Origin: a filamentous cyanobacterium ESFC-1 | Lineage (GTDB): Bacteria > Cyanobacteriota > Cyanobacteriia > Cyanobacteriales > Spirulinaceae | DNA: 64,000 bases | Direction: 5' to 3' | Assembly (NCBI GenBank): GCA_000380225.1 | Contig: KB904821.1 | Span: forward strand, 4,225,795 to 4,289,794 | Shown here: piece by piece, positions 17,609-26,449 of the stretch | Position numbering within the stretch: the stretch's first letter is position 1 | How the letters are laid out: every line of letters starts with the position of its first letter | Program-made: the position numbers and the translations under genes | The notes under the pieces: model-generated | Seen by the model: only the letters and a program-made list of their open reading frames with translations | The model's database searches: none | What the model was told of the DNA's origin: nothing

Positions 17609-18720
17609 GATTGGGATAGTTTTTCTTGAAGCAAATCCCGTACCCCTAAAGCGGTAGCGGTCGCGAGGAAAACGCCGTTGCGGTAATGACCTGTGGCGAG
17701 GATAACGTTATGGTAGCCGGGTAGGTCTTCGATGATGGGGGCAGGGCGGCCTTCGGGACGGGGACGCAAGCCCGACCAAGTACGGAGGATTTCAGCGTTT
17801 GCGAGGTCGGGATAGTAGCGAAAGGCTTGTTGTTTGACGGTTTCAAGTAGAGAGGCTTCGGCTTCGAGATAGCCGCTTTCGTCGGCAAATTCGACGGTTG
17901 CGCCAATCCAATATTCGCCGTTACCGAGGGGGACAATATGTACGTCATTTCCGGTAACAACGGGGTTGAAGTCGGGGGAATTGTGTTCTGGATTTAAGCG
18001 AACGTGCAAGGCTTGACCAAGGACGGGGCGAATATCGACGGTTTGCTCTAAGGCACTTGTGAGGGGCGTTGAGCCAATTCCGGCGGTGACAATGACAAAA
18101 TCGGCGGCGATCGCGCTTTCGGGTGTTTTGAGGTGGGTACAGTGCCGCAGATTATCCCCATCCGGGGGTGTGGCATCGGTGTCGAGAATGGGGGTGTTAA
18201 ATTGGCAGGTTACGCCTCGTTTTTGGGCGGCGGCGATTAAGCTGTGGGTGAGTTGTTGGGGGTGGACTTGGCGATCGCGCGGGGAATATACAGCCCCCAC
18301 AATACGATTATCTTGGATATGGGGGAGGCGATCGCGCAGTTGTTCTCGACTCCACAATTCTAGGGGCCAGCCTTGGTTTTCTCGCTTGGTTTGGAGTTTC
18401 TGCCAGCGCGATAAATCATCTTCTTCAAAGCGCAACATCACCAAGCCCTGGCGATTGTAGAGTATCTTTTCCCCGGTTATCGCTTCGAGTTCGGGAATCA
18501 GGGTTTCGTAACGCTCTAAGCTGTCGCGACGTAAGCGCCAATTGCGTCCTTTGGTTTTATGGCTAATTGCTCCCATCAGAACCCCCAACGCCGCCCCCGT
18601 TGAGCCTGTGGCGGGGGTTTTAGCGTCGATCAGGGTAATTTCCAGGTACGCGATCGCGCTCAATTCGTAGGCGATTGTCGCCCCGACAATACCACAGCCA
18701 ATAATTGCAATGCGAGTCAT
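17605..18720 (-). CDS. thiO: ThiO/DadA-type FAD-dependent amine oxidase (glycine oxidase-like)
   Basis: This 371-residue flavoprotein begins MTRIAIIGCGIVGATIAYEL, a Rossmann GxGxxG FAD site, and ends with a TWSGLRPRPEGRPAPIIEDLPG and ILATGHYRNGVFLA segment typical of ThiO-like glycine oxidases. These feed iminoacetate (dehydroglycine) into thiazole synthesis for thiamine. The start at 18720 is chosen because the ORF upstream reads through heptamer repeats (WLLVIGY translations) and is not coding. No thiG or thiS is adjacent, so a role as a general glycine or D-amino acid oxidase cannot be excluded. It overlaps the next gene by 4 bp. Confidence 0.82.
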   Translation of the reverse strand: MTRIAIIGCGIVGATIAYELSAIAYLEITLIDAKTPATGSTGAALGVLMGAISHKTKGRNWRLRRDSLERYETLIPELEAITGEKILYNRQGLVMLRFEEDDLSRWQKLQTKRENQGWPLELWSREQLRDRLPHIQDNRIVGAVYSPRDRQVHPQQLTHSLIAAAQKRGVTCQFNTPILDTDATPPDGDNLRHCTHLKTPESAIAADFVIVTAGIGSTPLTSALEQTVDIRPVLGQALHVRLNPEHNSPDFNPVVTGNDVHIVPLGNGEYWIGATVEFADESGYLEAEASLLETVKQQAFRYYPDLANAEILRTWSGLRPRPEGRPAPIIEDLPGYHNVILATGHYRNGVFLATATALGVRDLLQEKLSQS

Positions 18721-18733
18721 TTCAGTAATCAGT

Positions 18734-19105
18734 TTTTTAGGCAGTAGGCAGTGGGCAGTGGGCAGTAGGTATTGGGCAGTAGGTATTGGGCAATCGGGGG
18801 GAGTGGGGAGAGTGGGAGGAGTGGGAGGAGGGGGAGGAGTGGGAGGAGTGGGAGGAAATGACCAATTACCAGTTACCAATGACCAATTGAGGGATTCTGG
18901 TAATAACCAATAACCAATAACTGGTGCGACCCCGCGCCGCCGTAAGGCGCAAGGGAACGCGCACCAGAAATAACCAATAACCAATAACCAATAACCAACA
19001 ACCAATAACCAATAACCAATAACCAACAACCAATAACCAATAACCAATAACCAATAACCAATAACCAATAACCAACAACCAACAACCAACAACCAACAAC
19101 CAAGG
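18734..19105. repeat. Heptamer repeat block (GGCAGTA, TGGGAGG, CCAATAA families)
   Basis: Three STRR-like families follow one another: GGCAGT(A/G) near 18738-18795, purine-rich (G)GGAGTGG near 18797-18857, and CCAATAA/CCAACAA from 18870 to 19105. The block fills the whole thiO-psbQ interval and contains the 157-bp arm of the inverted repeat described separately. It ends in a hairpin (GGGCGAGGAAACCCCGCCC, 19117-19135). Confidence 0.85.
18851..19007. repeat. Inverted repeat arm A, with embedded 47-bp element
   Basis: About 157 bp that reappears as its reverse complement at 20741-20897 with, by eye, one mismatch. Both copies contain the same 47-bp insert (here 18921-18967) bounded by CTGGTGCG and CGCACCAG and holding an inner GCGCC-GGCGC palindrome. 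The arms flank psbQ and the alpha/beta-hydrolase-fold gene. Confidence 0.85.
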
Positions 19106-19172
19106 ACAAATCATAAGGGCGAGGAAACCCCGCCCAATCTAGCCTTTAGCCCGTTAAGAGTTGATGCAGAAT

Positions 19173-19622
19173 CTAAGCATCGGGAATCAAATCCAAGAAA
19201 GCATCAAAATCTTTCAACGCTTCAGCATATTGTCTTTCAGCAATATCGATGCGATCGGCTTTGGCCGCAGTATCAATTTTTTCAAGGTGAACAAAGAGTT
19301 CTTTGGCGGCTTCTTTGGCTGTATCTTGGTCTTTGGGCAGTAAATTGCGAGAAATGAAGCCCATACTGCCGCGCACTTGCCCTAACGGTCCGTGGATAAA
19401 GTTTCCCACATCAATCCATTCTTTATCCGCAATCAAAGTAGCCAATTCGGGCATTCGTTGACGGGCTGCGGTAATGGGGCCAGAATATTGTCGGAGTTGG
19501 GCGATTTTTTCGGGGGTGTAGGTTGGGGGGGCTTTGGCTTCGGGTGCGCCACCACAAGCGGTTAAGAAGGCGATTGTCAGGGCCAAAATGAGGGGTAAAA
19601 GAGATCGTAAACGTTTAATCAT
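19173..19622 (-). CDS. psbQ: Photosystem II lipoprotein PsbQ (CyanoQ)
   Basis: This 149-residue protein has a lipoprotein signal ending in FLTACGG, with lipidated Cys22, so it is anchored at the luminal thylakoid face. The mature part is a four-helix bundle with IHGPLGQVRGSM, the hallmark segment of PsbQ/CyanoQ. It binds the luminal side of photosystem II and stabilises the oxygen-evolving complex and dimers. It is monocistronic in appearance, 135 bp downstream of the hydrolase-fold gene on the same strand, and bounded by heptamer arrays. Confidence 0.93.
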   Translation of the reverse strand: MIKRLRSLLPLILALTIAFLTACGGAPEAKAPPTYTPEKIAQLRQYSGPITAARQRMPELATLIADKEWIDVGNFIHGPLGQVRGSMGFISRNLLPKDQDTAKEAAKELFVHLEKIDTAAKADRIDIAERQYAEALKDFDAFLDLIPDA

Positions 19623-19757
19623 TTTCTGAATATAACAAGCAACAACAAAATAATTAAGGCATGACTAAAAAGCTGCGTATTCAACGATTGCAGGCTTTTT
19701 GCTACCGTTTTTATCTTCCCATAGAATCTGAATCTCGCGGCGATGGGTTAGTTTACT

Positions 19758-20609
19758 TTATCTCATCTGACGACGCAAAAAGGTAATTAGGTCTGGGCCA
19801 ATTTCTTCAGACCAATGTTCCTGGGGGTAGTGACGGGCTTCGGGGAGTTGGGTCATATCAACGTTGGATCGCGATTTGGCCAGGGTTTCGGCCATGTCTA
19901 CGTCTAGCCAGGGGTCTGCACAGCCCCAGAAAATCTGAACGGGTTTTGTCCAATCTTTTAAGCCCGTTTCGATTTCGGCGGTAATTTGGGGAAGGTTGAG
20001 TTTTTGGACGGTGGCTAAAAGCGATCGCCCGGATGCGGAGGTTTGCAAAAAGGGTTTGCGGTAAATATCGAGGTTGCGATCGCCAATCTGAAATCCACTG
20101 CCGCCTTCGAGGGTACGATCGACCAATAAGGGGTCTTGGGTCAGCATATCCCCGACTAGGGGCCATCCCCATTGTTTCATTTTCAGAGGCAGTTTCGCGG
20201 TTGGATTCAAGGGCGTATTGAGGATAACGAGGCGCTCGATTTTATCGGGATTGCGGATCGCATATTGCAGCCCCATTGATCCCAGAAATCCTTGCACGAC
20301 GAGGTGAATAGTTTTAAGTTCTAGGGTATTTACGAAATCGTCTAAAGCTTTGATGTAACTATCTGGTGTGTAGTCGAAGTCGCGACGTTCCGGTTTACTC
20401 GAAAAGCCATGACCAATCCAGTCTGGCGCGATCGCCCGCCAGCCGCGATCGCTCACTTGGGTCATGATCTCACACCAACTCAAACTCTGGGACGGTAGCC
20501 CATGGAGAAAAAGAATCGGTGTTTCTTTGGCGGTTGTCTCCGGTTGAGCTTCGCGATAAAACCACTCTAGCCCCCCGATGGTTATTGATTGTTCGGTTAC
20601 TGAACCCAC
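19758..20609 (-). CDS. Alpha/beta-hydrolase-fold protein, nucleophile position degenerate
   Basis: This 283-residue protein has the alpha/beta-hydrolase fold of the haloalkane-dehalogenase/epoxide-hydrolase branch: oxyanion-hole FLHGLPSQSLSW (about residues 33-44), DWIGHGFSSKP (about 60-70) and a C-terminal histidine (ARHYPQEHWSEEI). The nucleophile elbow, normally GxSxG or HDWGG, reads VVQGFLGS (about residues 104-111), where no Ser, Asp or Cys occupies the tip. It may therefore be non-hydrolytic or use another residue. It lies upstream of psbQ on the same strand, inside the inverted-repeat bracket. Confidence 0.8.
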   Translation of the reverse strand: MGSVTEQSITIGGLEWFYREAQPETTAKETPILFLHGLPSQSLSWCEIMTQVSDRGWRAIAPDWIGHGFSSKPERRDFDYTPDSYIKALDDFVNTLELKTIHLVVQGFLGSMGLQYAIRNPDKIERLVILNTPLNPTAKLPLKMKQWGWPLVGDMLTQDPLLVDRTLEGGSGFQIGDRNLDIYRKPFLQTSASGRSLLATVQKLNLPQITAEIETGLKDWTKPVQIFWGCADPWLDVDMAETLAKSRSNVDMTQLPEARHYPQEHWSEEIGPDLITFLRRQMR

Positions 20610-20708
20610 GATTTTTTGCAGTTTGCCTTATATTGATTTGCACCAGAGTTTAGCGTTCGCTGGAACTTTGGCCAAGGTGTTATCGTTGTAGTGTATAGAC
20701 TACTTTTT

Positions 20709-20960
20709 GTATTATTGGTTGTTGGTTATTGGTTGTTGGTTATTGGTTGTTGGTTATTGGTTATTGGTTATTGGTTATTTCTGGTGCGCGTTCCCTTGCG
20801 CCTTACGGCGGCGCGGGGTCGCACCAGTTATTGGTTATTGGTTATTACCAGAATCCCTCAATTGGTCATTGGTAACTGGTAATTGGTAATTTCCTCCCCC
20901 TCCTCCCCCTCCTCCCCCTCTCCCCACTCCCTACTGCCTAAGACCTAAGACCTAAGAAAA
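20709..20960. repeat. Heptamer repeat block with inverted repeat arm B
   Basis: TTGGTTA/TTGGTTG heptamers from about 20713 lead into the arm (20741-20897) that is the reverse complement of 18851-19007, including the 47-bp element at 20781-20827. A CCTCCCC pyrimidine tract and CTAAGAC heptamers follow. The array runs right up to, and into, the start codon of the next gene (CTGATGACTGATAACTG). Confidence 0.85.
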
Positions 20961-20964
20961 GCTG

Positions 20965-23016
20965 ATGACTGATAACTGTATAAACCAACTCATCCCCCAA
21001 TACGCCCAAGCCCTCGATCAAATCGAGCAGACGGCCAATCCGCCCCTCGAACCCATTTTGGATGTTTTGTTAATTCGAGACAATATACAAAGCATTTTAG
21101 AGGGCGCTGAGGCGATCGCGTCCCACGATCTCAGTCATCTAGCCAAACTCGACAATCGCTTGCATCATCTCGCCAACGCGATCGCGTCTCATCCTGAAAT
21201 CGAACAATGTCGCGAAAGTCGCCAACCCCCCAAAACCGCTTGGTGGTGGTATCTTGAAGCCTCTCCGCCTCCCCCCCAGTTGCAACCCTGGTGGGCAAAA
21301 CACGATTGGGTGTGGAATGTGGGGACGGTGACTTGTTTGGTGATTTCGACGACGTTTTTAAGCCAGACAGCGAATGCGTTTTCGGCAGCCAAGGGTTTTG
21401 ATTTTCTGGGGGTGTTGAGTACCATCGGTCAAGGGACGGGTTTGGTTTTGGTGGCAGGAGGCGCTTTGACCGATCGCGGCAAACGGGTGATTAAAAATGG
21501 TTTAACTCATTTTGAGTTTCCCCCCTATCTCCACGCTGAAATCACTTTTGCCGGGGCGTTGCTGTTGTTGGGGGTGTCCTACGGCATTAATCAGAATTTG
21601 CATTTAGTCGGTGAGTTGTATTACCAACAGGGTTTGCGCCAACAAACGGAAAATCGTTGGTCTGAGGCGCAGGATAGCTACGATCGCGCCCTCAATTTTA
21701 TTCCCGACGATCCCCGAATTTATGTAGCCACGGGCAATATTTACGAAGTGTTGGGGGAATTTGACACCGCGATCGCCCAGTACGAAAAAGGCGTACTTGC
21801 AGGCGATCCGGGGTCGATGAATGCTTTGGGACGGGCGATCGTGTGGAAAGATTGGGCTTATCGTGATTGGCAAACCGCCATTAACGAAGATGTCGCCCAA
21901 GAAGCAGAATTGCTGTTTGAACGAGCCAATAAGCTCATTAGCCAAATTGAAGGAAATTCCGATTTAACCCGCTTACAAGCCGAAATTCGCATGAATCAGG
22001 GCATTTTGGATTGGGCGCGGTCGGATTGGGAGATGGAAAACGGCTTACTGAATCGCATTTGGTTGTTTGACAATGCGGTAGATTTAAACGACTCTATTCC
22101 CGAAAAAGACCGTTCTCGTTACGCATCTTGGTATTTTCGCGGGAATTGCTACAGCCAGCTTTCTCTCATTCTGCGTTTCGCTTTTGAAGGGACAGTAGCC
22201 GGAATTGACCCCGATGTGGCTTATCGGCAGTTTGATTGGGCTTGTTTTGACCTGATGCGGGGCGATCGCGCCGCTTTGATTTATGATTCTCGTGTGGTGA
22301 GGCAGGCGATCGATTTAGCGCCAGTGCGAGAATTTTTCCAAACTCTCGAAAACAATGCTCGACCCAATTTAATCCAAAATGAGGCGCAAATCCAACAACG
22401 CCAACAACAACTCGAAAACGCGATCGCGTCTAATCTGGATGCGTTGTTCCCCATCGAGGAAGCTGTTACCCTGCGCGTATTTGTTAACAATCAAGGGCAA
22501 GTTGTCAAATATTACGCTTACGATGAAAATTCCGCCGATTTAGCTTATGCTACGCCCATTGACAGTTTGTGGTGGCAATATCGCAATGAAGCGTCAAATA
22601 CGACTCCCTCTTTGGCGGATTTTCGCGTTACATTTACCCCCGATCAAACTTATACTATTACCCCTTGGTCAACGGCTGTCAGCGATTTTGGGCAAAGCAA
22701 TCGCAGCATTCTCAAAAGCCGTCTTTTTGAACAACTCGACCAAAATACCCCTAAACATTTTGATGATTTTTCTGGGGCTTGGATGATGGGAGATAGTACC
22801 ACATTTACGCCGCCGTTACAGTATCAGGTGGGCTTAACCACCGAGGGTAAAATTGCCACAGTTGAGTTTCTTAATCCCGAAGCCCAAGAGGATTTTACCG
22901 CGACTCCTTTGGCTACTATCGAACAGGTAGAAGCCCCCCAACAGCCTTTACTGAATTTTCGAGTTGAGTTTCAAGCGAATGATGTGTTTCGCATTGTAGA
23001 AATGCCTTCGGAATAG
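20965..23016 (+). CDS. TPR-containing membrane protein, function unknown
   Basis: This 683-residue protein has a soluble N-terminal part (about 1-110), two or three hydrophobic segments (about 112-135, 150-170 and 190-212), then TPR-like helices (NRWSEAQDSYDRALNFIPDDPRIY and FDTAIAQYEKGVLAG, about 225-290), a long helical region and a C-terminal beta-rich region of about 170 residues (from about 500). Helix pairs suggest protein-protein contacts; the C-terminal part may be an extracellular sensor or ligand domain. I do not recognise the family. The ATG is made by a heptamer repeat, and no good ribosome site precedes it. Confidence 0.75.
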   Translation: MTDNCINQLIPQYAQALDQIEQTANPPLEPILDVLLIRDNIQSILEGAEAIASHDLSHLAKLDNRLHHLANAIASHPEIEQCRESRQPPKTAWWWYLEASPPPPQLQPWWAKHDWVWNVGTVTCLVISTTFLSQTANAFSAAKGFDFLGVLSTIGQGTGLVLVAGGALTDRGKRVIKNGLTHFEFPPYLHAEITFAGALLLLGVSYGINQNLHLVGELYYQQGLRQQTENRWSEAQDSYDRALNFIPDDPRIYVATGNIYEVLGEFDTAIAQYEKGVLAGDPGSMNALGRAIVWKDWAYRDWQTAINEDVAQEAELLFERANKLISQIEGNSDLTRLQAEIRMNQGILDWARSDWEMENGLLNRIWLFDNAVDLNDSIPEKDRSRYASWYFRGNCYSQLSLILRFAFEGTVAGIDPDVAYRQFDWACFDLMRGDRAALIYDSRVVRQAIDLAPVREFFQTLENNARPNLIQNEAQIQQRQQQLENAIASNLDALFPIEEAVTLRVFVNNQGQVVKYYAYDENSADLAYATPIDSLWWQYRNEASNTTPSLADFRVTFTPDQTYTITPWSTAVSDFGQSNRSILKSRLFEQLDQNTPKHFDDFSGAWMMGDSTTFTPPLQYQVGLTTEGKIATVEFLNPEAQEDFTATPLATIEQVEAPQQPLLNFRVEFQANDVFRIVEMPSE

Positions 23017-23392
23017 TAATTGGTAATTGGTCAATCGTGACAAGTTAAGCTTAAAAATAAAATCTCAAGAGCTTTCTAAACTGTTGTAGGGGTGAGGTTT
23101 CGCGCGTATAGTCATTACAATTAGTTTCCGTACAGTCATCTCCCAATAAAGGTATCGTATTCTCCCTGAACCGCCCTCACCCCAAACCCCTCTCCCACTC
23201 CGAGAGGGGCTGCTGGTTTTTATTTGGAATTACTATACAATCTCAATTTTTGGGAAACGACAATTTGATACTGCAATTCCGTCCAAAAACGTAAAATTGG
23301 GCAGGAAAACCCAGCCCCTACGCAAGACTTGACAAAATGCAAATCAGCTTAACTTGTCACTAATGGTAATTAGTAATTAGTAATTGTAATTA
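23017..23392. other. Intergenic region with MITE-like element
   Basis: This space between convergent genes contains the TA-flanked element at 23108-23236, a CCCCAAACCCCTCTCCCA stretch typical of cyanobacterial dispersed repeats, a GGGCAGGAAAACCCAGCCCCTACG hairpin relative near 23299, and a duplicated AAGTTAAGC/GCTTAACTTGTCA flank at about 23043 and 23346. No ORF is seen. Confidence 0.6.
23108..23236. mobile_element. MITE-like element, 129 bp, copy 1
   Basis: The ends TAGTCATTACAATTAG and TATTTGGAATTACTA form imperfect terminal inverted repeats bordered by TA on both sides, the target duplication left by IS630/Tc1-mariner-type transposases. An equal-length copy with the same ends lies at 27688-27816. 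It has no coding capacity. Confidence 0.6.
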
Positions 23393-24844
23393 TTATCTCG
23401 ATCCCAAAACGCGATCGCTCCAAAACAGCCACAACCGCATCATTCCTCCGGTTACAATCCCCGTACAAATGCCGATAATGGTGATAATACTAGGAATTGC
23501 CCAAACATCGGGAGTTAAAAGGGTTTGTATTCCCGCTTGGGGAGAAGGAATTTCTGTGGTTTCGTCGAGGGAAGGGGTTTCTGTGGTAACCACCCGATAG
23601 GCGATCGCCCCAACTGCAATACCACAACCCAAACCGACTCCTGTCGCGATCGCTTGTTGTTGAAAATCTCGCTGATTTCTAACTTGATAAAAATCAATTT
23701 CAGTGCGGAGTAAATCGAGGGAAGCTTTGAGGAGTTTTTCCCCTTCTTGTAAACGTTCCCAATCGCGCTCAATTTGCCCTACATATTGTTGAGTGGTTTG
23801 AGAAACTAATTGCTTAAATCCCGATAAATCGGCGGTTAACTGTTCTATTTTTAAAACAGCTTCTAAATTTTCGAGGTGTTGGCTATAAGTGGCACAACTT
23901 TCTTTGATTTTACAAACCTGATTTTTGAAATCAAAGAGATCGAGCATATAGTTAGCAAAAATGTCTTCGAGGTTTTGCCATTCTAAATCGAGTTGAGTGA
24001 AGTGATAAACTCGGTCAAATTCTTTTTTAAACTTTTCAAAATATTGTTGAATCTCGATAATATCGTTTTCGAGGATTTGTTTGAGTAGGCGACTTTGACT
24101 ATAGCTGACTAGGGTTTTGTGATGGGAACACCATAAACGCAACCAATCATCTAAAAAATAAGTGGCGGCTGAGGCAATTTCTGGACTGGGATAAATGGCA
24201 ATAATTAAGTGATGATTTTCTTCAAAATCATGAGTAATATAGTTTTCTAAATTAATATCTTCGGGATTTTCGGGTAAGTTGAAATTATATTGACACAATT
24301 CAAAAATAGTCCCGCCTAAAAAAGTATTAACGCTTTTAAGACTATCTTGCCAGTCGTATTGCGGAAATAAAGACGAATAACATTCTTTAGCTAAAAGTTC
24401 TGGATTGTTATGGGTTGAAGTTTGCCAATCCAACTGGGCTGAAATCATCCAAGTTTGCCCTAACGTGACTGTTTGATGGGCAATTTTTTCTTCTAAAATA
24501 ACTTTAGCTTCCTGAAGCCAAGGCACAGGATAAGGAAAACTTTTGTCGCGGGCGCTACAACTAATTAACACCCCATAAACATCCTGTAAGCGCACCGGAT
24601 AATAATAACCCTGACAATCTCCAGCCATAAAAGAGAGAGAATTAATTTCGGTGCGATCGCTCAATAACTCGACAAACTCTCCTTCAAAATCGCGATCGCG
24701 TTGCCAAGAAGAATCATCATAAGTCGCGGGTAATTTTTGCCGAAAATGCTCGCGGTTACTGCGTAAATCTTCGAGAGTTTGACCAAATTCTTTGCGAATA
24801 TCGTACACAAATAAATCCAGGGTGGGGGCAATTAAGTTGGCCAT
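23393..24844 (-). CDS. Uncharacterised coiled-coil protein with two C-terminal membrane helices
   Basis: This 483-residue protein of unrecognised family has a mixed alpha/beta N-terminal domain (about 1-215), a long helical, probably coiled-coil region (about 230-395) and two hydrophobic helices near residues 400-420 and 447-470 before a short basic tail. There is no Walker A, so it is not a dynamin or SMC, despite the helical arm and membrane end. It is convergent with the TPR membrane protein; whether they cooperate is unknown. Confidence 0.65.
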   Translation of the reverse strand: MANLIAPTLDLFVYDIRKEFGQTLEDLRSNREHFRQKLPATYDDSSWQRDRDFEGEFVELLSDRTEINSLSFMAGDCQGYYYPVRLQDVYGVLISCSARDKSFPYPVPWLQEAKVILEEKIAHQTVTLGQTWMISAQLDWQTSTHNNPELLAKECYSSLFPQYDWQDSLKSVNTFLGGTIFELCQYNFNLPENPEDINLENYITHDFEENHHLIIAIYPSPEIASAATYFLDDWLRLWCSHHKTLVSYSQSRLLKQILENDIIEIQQYFEKFKKEFDRVYHFTQLDLEWQNLEDIFANYMLDLFDFKNQVCKIKESCATYSQHLENLEAVLKIEQLTADLSGFKQLVSQTTQQYVGQIERDWERLQEGEKLLKASLDLLRTEIDFYQVRNQRDFQQQAIATGVGLGCGIAVGAIAYRVVTTETPSLDETTEIPSPQAGIQTLLTPDVWAIPSIITIIGICTGIVTGGMMRLWLFWSDRVLGSR

Positions 24845-24988
24845 ACAAAGATTTTTAGATCAAAAAAGTCTATTTAGAGTTTCAAGTTTACAAGATTACC
24901 GTAAACCCCCCCAAAGCGTAAGCCTCACCTCAAGTCCCAGATTTGCGGTATAACAAACTCAAAGCGTTGACCCGAAAGCAAAACCGCA

Positions 24989-26449
24989 ATGACCACTCTG
25001 CGCGTGCGATCGCCCGAATTTCCTCGCGATTTGCCCTGGCTCAACTCCAAGAACCCCTTAACCCTCAAAGAATTGCGAGGACGGGTTATTTTGCTCGATT
25101 TCTGGACGTATGGTTGTATCAACTGCATCCACAGTTTAAATGACCTCAAATACCTCGAACAGAAATATCAAGATTGCTTGACAGTTATTGGTATTCATAC
25201 CGCCAAATTTGATAACGAGCAAGAAGTTGAGAATATTCGTCAAGCCATTTTGCGCTACGATATTCGGCATCCGGTAGCCGTCGATCGCGAGTCGAAAGTT
25301 TGGGATCATTTCGCCGTTCGTGCCTTGCCCACATGGGTTTTAATTGACCCAGAAGGCTACTGTATCGCTCGTTTGGCCGGAGAAGGTCATCGCCAGAAAA
25401 TAGACGACGCGATCGCCCAATTACAAGCCGATCGCGCCATTTCTGACTCCCCCCTACAACTGGCGTTAGAACAAGCCTCTCAACCCCCCACTCCCCTTTA
25501 TTTCCCCGGTAATCTACACGCTGACTCCAACCGTCTATTTATTGCCGACAGCCATCACCATCGCATTATTATCAGCAGCGAATACGGCAAAATCGACCAA
25601 ATCATCGGAACGGGAAAAGCGGGTTGGCAAGATGGGTATTTTGAACAAGCGCAATTTCGGCAACCCCAGGGCTTAGTCTGCCATCGCGATCGCCTTTATG
25701 TCGCGGATACAGGCAATCACCTGATTCGCTGTCTCGATTTAACCCAAGAAATCGTTACCACCATCGCCGGAACGGGCAACCAAAGCCGCATTTTTGCCCC
25801 CCACGGCGGTCTAGCCAGGGAAGTTGACCTAAATTCCCCTTGGGACTTGGTTTACCTCCAGCAAGCCCTCTATATCGCCATGGCCGGGCATCACCAAATC
25901 TGGAAACTAGACCTCAACCATAACACCATTCAAACCTACGCTGGCCGCGGTGCAGAAGCCTGTTTAGACGGGGAATTGCTTGAAGCCGGATTCACCCAAC
26001 CTAGTGGCATTACCACGGACGGCCAAGCCCTGTATATTGCCGATAGCGAAGCCAGTTCCATTCGTCGCATTGACTTAGAACCCCAAGCCCAAGTGACCAC
26101 TCTTTGCGGCAGTCGGGATTTATTTGATTTTGGGGATGTTGATGGAATCGGGGAAGAAGTCCGCTTGCAGCATTGTTTGGGGATTACCTTTGCCGAAGGT
26201 TGGCTGTGGGTGGCAGATACCTACAACCACAAAATTAAGCGCATTACCCCCCACACCGGACGCTGTTGTACGGTTACTTGCGCCGAACTGAACGAACCTT
26301 CTGGGCTGAGTTTGGCTCACAATTGCCTGTATATTGCCGATACAAATAATCATCGCCTCTGCCGCTTGAATTTACAAAGCCTTTCTTTAGAAACTGTTGA
26401 ATTTCCCGGTTTATGTGCGCCAGAAGCTTGTTTTTTGCCTGTTGATTAA
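24989..26449 (+). CDS. Thioredoxin-like plus NHL-repeat protein (NHLRC2-like)
   Basis: This 486-residue protein has an N-terminal thioredoxin-like domain (about 1-150) with WTYGCINC, a CxxC redox site of the type seen in animal NHLRC2, and a cis-Pro loop (RALPTWVLIDPEG). A six-bladed NHL beta-propeller follows (about 165-480), with repeats such as LYVADTGNHLIRCLD and LYIADTNNHRLCRLN. No signal peptide is seen, so it is cytosolic. Biochemical function in bacteria is not established. Its stop codon overlaps that of the convergent downstream gene. Confidence 0.87.
   Translation: MTTLRVRSPEFPRDLPWLNSKNPLTLKELRGRVILLDFWTYGCINCIHSLNDLKYLEQKYQDCLTVIGIHTAKFDNEQEVENIRQAILRYDIRHPVAVDRESKVWDHFAVRALPTWVLIDPEGYCIARLAGEGHRQKIDDAIAQLQADRAISDSPLQLALEQASQPPTPLYFPGNLHADSNRLFIADSHHHRIIISSEYGKIDQIIGTGKAGWQDGYFEQAQFRQPQGLVCHRDRLYVADTGNHLIRCLDLTQEIVTTIAGTGNQSRIFAPHGGLAREVDLNSPWDLVYLQQALYIAMAGHHQIWKLDLNHNTIQTYAGRGAEACLDGELLEAGFTQPSGITTDGQALYIADSEASSIRRIDLEPQAQVTTLCGSRDLFDFGDVDGIGEEVRLQHCLGITFAEGWLWVADTYNHKIKRITPHTGRCCTVTCAELNEPSGLSLAHNCLYIADTNNHRLCRLNLQSLSLETVEFPGLCAPEACFLPVD

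Noticed and set aside
17605-19092. Full 495-residue version of the ThiO-like protein
   Set aside because: The first ~124 residues come from heptamer repeats; the Rossmann start MTRIAIIGCG at 18720 is the natural beginning.
18873-19114. Long minus-strand ORFs of WLLVIGYW-type sequence, and similar plus-strand ones at 20691-20889, 27466-27741, 30152-30358 and 45264-45537
   Set aside because: They are translations of heptamer arrays in all frames; the period of seven bases gives endless hydrophobic repeats. No ribosome sites or family similarity.
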